From assembly GCA_025560025.1 (NCBI GenBank), contig CP048485.1, forward strand, positions 992,001-1,056,000: a stretch of 64,000 bases of DNA. Reading direction: 5' to 3'. Each line of letters begins with the position of its first letter. The stretch's first letter is position 1. Positions 60,144 through 64,000 of the stretch are shown one piece after another. The position numbers and the translations under genes were made by a program. The notes beneath the pieces were generated by a model, which had not been told where the DNA came from, made no database searches, and saw only the letters and a program-made list of their open reading frames with translations. The DNA comes from Agrobacterium tumefaciens. GTDB taxonomy: Bacteria; Pseudomonadota; Alphaproteobacteria; Rhizobiales; Rhizobiaceae.

Positions 60144-62657
60144 GTGCCAACTTTTTCCCCAAGTCTCGAGAAGGCGCTGCACCAGGCACTGACCTTTGCG
60201 AATGAGCGTCACCACGAATATGCGACGCTGGAACATTTACTTCTGGCGCTGATCGACGACGCGGATGCCGCCGCCGTGATGGGCGCCTGCAATGTCGATC
60301 TCGATGCGCTGCGCAAGACCGTCAGCGATTACGTCGACAACGAACTGACCAACCTCGTCACCGGTTACGACGAGGATTCCAAGCCCACATCCGGTTTCCA
60401 ACGGGTCATCCAGCGGGCTGTGATCCACGTGCAATCGTCCGGCCGCGAGGAAGTGACCGGCGCGAACGTGCTTGTGGCCATTTTTGCCGAGCGCGAAAGC
60501 CATGCCGCCTATTTCCTGCAGGAGCAGGAGATGACCCGTTACGACGCGGTCAACTACATCTCCCACGGTATCGGCAAGCGTCCGGGCACGTCGCAGACGC
60601 GCACGCCACGCGGCGCCGATGAGCCTGAAAGCGAAAACAAGGCGAACCGCAGCAATCCCGAGGAAGAGGGATCTTCCGCCAAGAAGCAGCAGGATGCGCT
60701 GAAGGCCTATTGCGTCAACCTCAACGACAAGGCGAGGAACGGCAAGATCGACCCGCTGATCGGCCGCCATGAGGAGGTCAACCGCACCATCCAGATCCTC
60801 TGCCGGCGCTCCAAGAACAACCCGCTTTATGTGGGTGATCCTGGCGTGGGCAAGACCGCCATCGCCGAAGGCCTTGCCAAGCGCATCGTCGAAGGCAAGG
60901 TGCCGGAGGCTCTCGCCAACGACACGATCTTCTCGCTCGACATGGGCACGCTGCTTGCCGGAACCCGTTATCGCGGTGATTTCGAAGAGCGCCTGAAGCA
61001 GGTCGTCAAGGAACTCGAGGAGTTTCCGGGCGCGGTTCTGTTCATCGACGAAATCCACACCGTCATCGGTGCGGGCGCCACCTCCGGCGGCGCGATGGAT
61101 GCATCGAACCTGCTGAAGCCGGCCCTGTCTTCGGGCGCGATCCGCTGCATCGGCTCGACCACGTACAAGGAATATCGGCAGTTCTTCGAAAAGGACCGTG
61201 CACTCGTGCGCCGTTTCCAGAAGATCGACGTCAACGAGCCTTCCATCGATGATGCGATCGCGATCATGAAGGGGTTGAAGCCTTACTTCGAGGATTATCA
61301 TCACCTGAGATATTCCAATGAGGCGATCAAGGCTGCCGTCGAACTGTCGGCCCGCTACATTTCCGACCGCAAGCTGCCGGACAAGGCGATCGACGTGATC
61401 GACGAAACCGGTGCGGCGCAGATGCTGCTGCCGGCTTCCAAGCGCCGCAAGCTGATCACCGAACGGGAAATCGAGGCAACCATCGCGACGATGGCCCGTA
61501 TTCCCCCGAAGACGGTTTCCAAGGATGACGAGATGGTTCTCGCCAACCTCGAAAAGGAGCTGCGCTCGGTCGTTTACGGTCAGGATATCGCCATCGAGGC
61601 GCTGGCCACGGCCATCAAGCTGGCACGCGCCGGCCTGCGCGAACCGAACAAGCCGATCGGCTCCTATGTCTTCTCCGGCCCGACGGGCGTCGGTAAGACA
61701 GAAGTGGCCAAGCAGCTTGCCGCCTCGCTCGGCGTCGAGATGCTGCGCTTCGACATGTCGGAATATATGGAACGCCATACCGTGTCGCGCCTGCTCGGTG
61801 CACCTCCCGGTTATGTCGGCTTCGATCAGGGCGGTCTGCTGACCGACGGCGTCGACCAGCATCCGCATTCCGTGGTGCTGCTGGACGAAATCGAAAAGGC
61901 GCATCCGGATATCTACAACATCCTGTTGCAGGTGATGGACCATGGCTCGCTGACCGATCATAACGGCAAGAAGATCGACTTCCGCAACGTCATCCTCATC
62001 ATGACGACCAATGCGGGTGCATCCGAAATGGCGAAATCCGCCATCGGTTTCGGTTCTTCGCGGCGGACTGGCGAGGATGAAGAGGCGATCAACCGCCTGT
62101 TCACACCGGAATTCCGCAACCGTCTGGATGCGATCATTCCGTTCTCGCCGCTGCCGACCGCCGTCATCCACAAGGTGGTGCAGAAGTTCGTCATGCAGCT
62201 GGAAACCCAGCTCTCCGAGCGGAATGTCACCTTCGATCTGCATGAGGACGCGATTTCCTGGCTGGCGGAAAAGGGTTACGACGAGAAGATGGGCGCTCGC
62301 CCGCTGTCTCGCGTAATCCAGGAAAACATCAAGAAGCCGCTCGCCAACGAAATCCTCTTCGGCAAGCTCAAGAAGGGCGGTGTCGTCAGCGTCACCGTCG
62401 GCAAGAAGGACGACGGCTCCGACGGCCTCATACTTGAGGTTCTGCCGGAGACAGCGCCCGTGAAACCGCAGCCGGAAGCCGAGTTGAAGGCGGCCAAATC
62501 GCCCGGCAAGGCGAAAGCCAAGGCGAAACCTGCCTCGAAGGCGGCAAAGGCCAATGAAGAGGCGGAGGTTCTTGTTGCCGAGACCGACAAGTCGGGCGAG
62601 GACAACAAGCCACGCCGCAAGGCCAATACCGTGCCGAAAGTGCCGAAGAAGAAGTGA
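60144..62657 (+). CDS. clpA: ATP-dependent Clp protease ATP-binding subunit ClpA
   Basis: 837 residues, GTG start. N-domain (about 1-145), then two AAA+ modules: Walker A VGDPGVGKTAIAEGLAKRI (about 230) and SGPTGVGKTEVAKQLA (about 512), Walker B AVLFIDEIHTVIGAGATSGG and VVLLDEIEKAHPDIYNILL. The usual IGL/IGF loop for ClpP docking is SAIGFGSSRR (about 632). The last ~75 residues (VLPETAPVKPQPEAELKAAKSPGKAKAKAKPASKAAKA) are a Lys/Ala-rich tail missing in E. coli ClpA (758 aa). Unfolds N-degron and ssrA substrates for ClpP. In one transcript with clpS. Confidence 0.97.
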   Translation: MPTFSPSLEKALHQALTFANERHHEYATLEHLLLALIDDADAAAVMGACNVDLDALRKTVSDYVDNELTNLVTGYDEDSKPTSGFQRVIQRAVIHVQSSGREEVTGANVLVAIFAERESHAAYFLQEQEMTRYDAVNYISHGIGKRPGTSQTRTPRGADEPESENKANRSNPEEEGSSAKKQQDALKAYCVNLNDKARNGKIDPLIGRHEEVNRTIQILCRRSKNNPLYVGDPGVGKTAIAEGLAKRIVEGKVPEALANDTIFSLDMGTLLAGTRYRGDFEERLKQVVKELEEFPGAVLFIDEIHTVIGAGATSGGAMDASNLLKPALSSGAIRCIGSTTYKEYRQFFEKDRALVRRFQKIDVNEPSIDDAIAIMKGLKPYFEDYHHLRYSNEAIKAAVELSARYISDRKLPDKAIDVIDETGAAQMLLPASKRRKLITEREIEATIATMARIPPKTVSKDDEMVLANLEKELRSVVYGQDIAIEALATAIKLARAGLREPNKPIGSYVFSGPTGVGKTEVAKQLAASLGVEMLRFDMSEYMERHTVSRLLGAPPGYVGFDQGGLLTDGVDQHPHSVVLLDEIEKAHPDIYNILLQVMDHGSLTDHNGKKIDFRNVILIMTTNAGASEMAKSAIGFGSSRRTGEDEEAINRLFTPEFRNRLDAIIPFSPLPTAVIHKVVQKFVMQLETQLSERNVTFDLHEDAISWLAEKGYDEKMGARPLSRVIQENIKKPLANEILFGKLKKGGVVSVTVGKKDDGSDGLILEVLPETAPVKPQPEAELKAAKSPGKAKAKAKPASKAAKANEEAEVLVAETDKSGEDNKPRRKANTVPKVPKKK

Positions 62658-62670
62658 TCGCGGTCCTTGG

Positions 62671-62718
62671 AGCATTTCCGGTAAAAATGCGCAGCAGTTT
62701 TACATTCGGAAAATGCTT
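62671..62718. repeat. Degenerate inverted repeat after clpA
   Basis: GCATTTCCG near 62,673 and CGGAAAATGC near 62,709 are near-perfect inverted arms. It resembles the GCATTTTC/GAAAATGC palindrome of the pyrB leader (6680-6699) and is probably one copy of a short rhizobial dispersed repeat. Confidence 0.4.
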
Positions 62719-62738
62719 GGAAACAAAGATATAAACCG

Positions 62739-62764
62739 ATGCCGGGCGGAAGCCCGGCATTTTC
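62739..62764 (+). terminator. Terminator after clpA
   Basis: ATGCCGGGC (62739-62747), loop GGAA, GCCCGGCAT (62752-62760), then TTTC. A perfect 9-bp stem; the azlC ATG at 62,765 would sit in the terminator, which favours the later start. Confidence 0.75.
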
Positions 62765-62782
62765 ATGCATAGTGGATCAGCA

Positions 62783-63541
62783 ATGCAGACTGCCGACAGC
62801 GATGCCATCCCTCTGAGCGGCTGGTTTTTCAGGGGAATGCGGGGCATATTTTCGTTACCCTCGCTCATTCTCATGACATCCTTTGTCGGTTTCAGCGCCT
62901 TCGCGCTGGAATCGGGCGTGGCACGCGGCGAAGCGGTGTTCATGACGCTGACGATCTGGGCCCTGCCGGCCAAGATGATCCTGATCGGCTCCATGGTCGG
63001 CGGCGCCAATCTCGCCGCCTGTTTTCTGGCAGTAACGCTGTCATCGGTGCGGATGATGCCGATGGTCGCTTCCATCGTTCCGGAAATGCGCGGTGCGAAA
63101 ACGCCGACATGGATTTTGCTGTTTCTTTCCCACTTCGTTGCAATCACGGCCTGGGTTTTCGCCACGCAGAACCTCTCGAAAGTGCCGCGTGAGGCGCGTG
63201 CTGCCTGGTTCGCCGGTTTCGGCATCACGCTTACCGTCGTTAATGCGATCATCGTCGGCCTTTGTTACGGCGTCGTCGCGGCCTTTCCGCCGCTGGTCGC
63301 CGGCGTCCTGTTCTTTCTCACACCGGTCTATTTCGTGGCGTCGATCTGGGCGTCGGCCCGCCATTCCGTCGTCAAGGTCGCCTTTGTCATCGGCGTGATC
63401 GCAGGTCCGGTCTTCGCGGTTATCGCACCCGAATTCGACATTCTCTATGCCGGAATCGGCGGCGGAACCGCCGCTTATCTGATCGACCGCTTCGTCTTCC
63501 GTCGCAGGATTAAACCCGTTTCATCGGAGAGCGAGTCATGA
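62783..63541 (+). CDS. azlC: AzlC-family branched-chain amino acid transporter subunit
   Basis: 252 residues from ATG 62,783 (ATG 62,765 overlaps the terminator). Multi-pass membrane protein: LPSLILMTSFVGFSAFALESGVARGEAVFMTLTIWALPAKMILIGSMVGGANLAACFLAVTLSSVRMMPM is the AzlC core, and further helices cover about residues 110-235. AzlC is the large subunit of the AzlCD exporter; azlD follows with ATGA overlap. Substrate (branched-chain amino acids) is taken from the family, not proven here. Confidence 0.92.
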   Translation: MQTADSDAIPLSGWFFRGMRGIFSLPSLILMTSFVGFSAFALESGVARGEAVFMTLTIWALPAKMILIGSMVGGANLAACFLAVTLSSVRMMPMVASIVPEMRGAKTPTWILLFLSHFVAITAWVFATQNLSKVPREARAAWFAGFGITLTVVNAIIVGLCYGVVAAFPPLVAGVLFFLTPVYFVASIWASARHSVVKVAFVIGVIAGPVFAVIAPEFDILYAGIGGGTAAYLIDRFVFRRRIKPVSSESES

Positions 63542-63882
63542 TGACCGAAAACTGGTGGGCGCCCTATCTCTTCATCGCCATTGCCGGCTGGCTGGCGACC
63601 GATCTCTGGCGCTGGCTCGGCGTTCTCGCCGGTAACCGGCTGAAGGAGGATTCCGAGGCGCTTCATTGGGTGAGGGCGGTCGCCACCGCGCTCGTCATGG
63701 CCGTTACCGCCAAGCTGATCGTATTCCCGACGGGATCGCTCGAAGCGTCGCCTTTATGGCTGCGTATCGGAGCGGCGGCACTCGGCTTCGCCGCATTCCT
63801 GTTGGCTGGCCAGCGCGTCATCGTCGGCGTCGCCGTCCCGATCCTGCTTTTGGCCGGTGGATTGCTGGTGCTCGGTTTTTAA
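63538..63882 (+). CDS. azlD: AzlD-family transporter subunit
   Basis: 114 residues with about four membrane helices (PYLFIAIAGWLATDLWRWLGVLAG, ALVMAVTAKLIVFPTG, LRIGAAALGFAAFLLAG, IVGVAVPILLLAGGLLVLGF). Start overlaps the azlC stop by four bases. The small subunit of the AzlCD amino acid exporter. Confidence 0.9.
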   Translation: MMTENWWAPYLFIAIAGWLATDLWRWLGVLAGNRLKEDSEALHWVRAVATALVMAVTAKLIVFPTGSLEASPLWLRIGAAALGFAAFLLAGQRVIVGVAVPILLLAGGLLVLGF

Positions 63883-63949
63883 TACTCTCCTTATCCGAAT
63901 ATTAAGCTCGTTACCTTAGTTTGCCACTGACTGAACAGGGGCCAAATCC

Positions 63950-64000
63950 ATGCGGCTATTCGCGGCAGAGCGCTTTGTACTTGGCTTTATCGCCATATTA
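63950..64000 (+). CDS. Start of a gene cut off by the window edge
   Basis: ATG 63,950 preceded by CAGGGGCC; 17 codons are visible (MRLFAAERFVLGFIAIL), a hydrophobic signal- or membrane-anchor-like N-terminus. The product cannot be named. Confidence 0.4.
   Translation, partial: MRLFAAERFVLGFIAIL

Overview
The window is chromosomal DNA of an alphaproteobacterium of the order Hyphomicrobiales (Rhizobiales), almost certainly the genus Agrobacterium (A. tumefaciens complex). The basis is a high-GC housekeeping region with many alphaproteobacterial hallmarks: the hybrid kinase CckA, a bacterial NDUFA12-type complex I subunit, RNase E with an insertion inside its S1 domain, a giant coiled-coil protein matching the Growth Pole Ring protein (GPR) of A. 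tumefaciens, DUF2155, UPF0283/YcjX, and 75-bp rhizobial intergenic palindromic elements. I see no phage, insertion sequence, integron, CRISPR array, rRNA or tRNA. Assignments rest on remembered family features, not on a database search.

Layout. 1-6.7 kb: topA (3' end beyond the left edge), a small ORF, then the leftward cluster pyrB-pyrC'-plsY-dprA, in which the dihydroorotase-like partner has lost most metal ligands. 6.9-13.1 kb: small accessory genes (NTF2-like, aidB, an acetyltransferase, a TetR regulator, two overlapping small membrane proteins behind a CtrA-type box, ruvX, a PhnA-like protein, a metallo-beta-lactamase-fold hydrolase). 13.2-18.2 kb: gatC-gatA and, separated by yjhX, an acetyltransferase and a DUF1294 gene, gatB. 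18.2-28.0 kb: two more acetyltransferases, NDUFA12, DUF2155, the leftward set aat, accC, accB, aroQ, dsbA, an aminotransferase, an ArsR-regulated NIPSNAP/ABM pair and a divergent SDR. 28-40 kb: rne, amiC, mrcA (PBP1a), prfB with its programmed frameshift, nadK and a phzF-like gene. 40-47.3 kb: gpr (about 2116 aa) divergent from an HPt-domain gene. 47.4-56.6 kb: ferredoxin, a candidate small RNA, a DUF922 protein, folP-folB-folK, ycjX/UPF0283, a SixA-like phosphatase, a zinc-less DksA and a FliO-like membrane protein. 56.9-64 kb: cckA, clpS-clpA, azlC-azlD and the start of one more gene.

Functional links. Envelope growth and cell cycle are well represented (amiC, mrcA, gpr, cckA, and CtrA-like boxes before the small membrane genes and between gpr and the HPt gene). 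The N-degron route is present as aat plus clpS-clpA. Translation accuracy and termination (gatCAB, prfB, rne), pyrimidine, folate and fatty-acid initiation genes fill most of the rest.

The items most worth following up are the CtrA-type box with its two tiny membrane proteins, the candidate minus-strand RNA near 47.8 kb with an adjacent perfect palindrome, the covarying 75-bp palindromic elements, the degenerate PyrC, the SDR lacking its catalytic residues, and the repeat organisation of gpr. I found no clearly new defence or mobile system.
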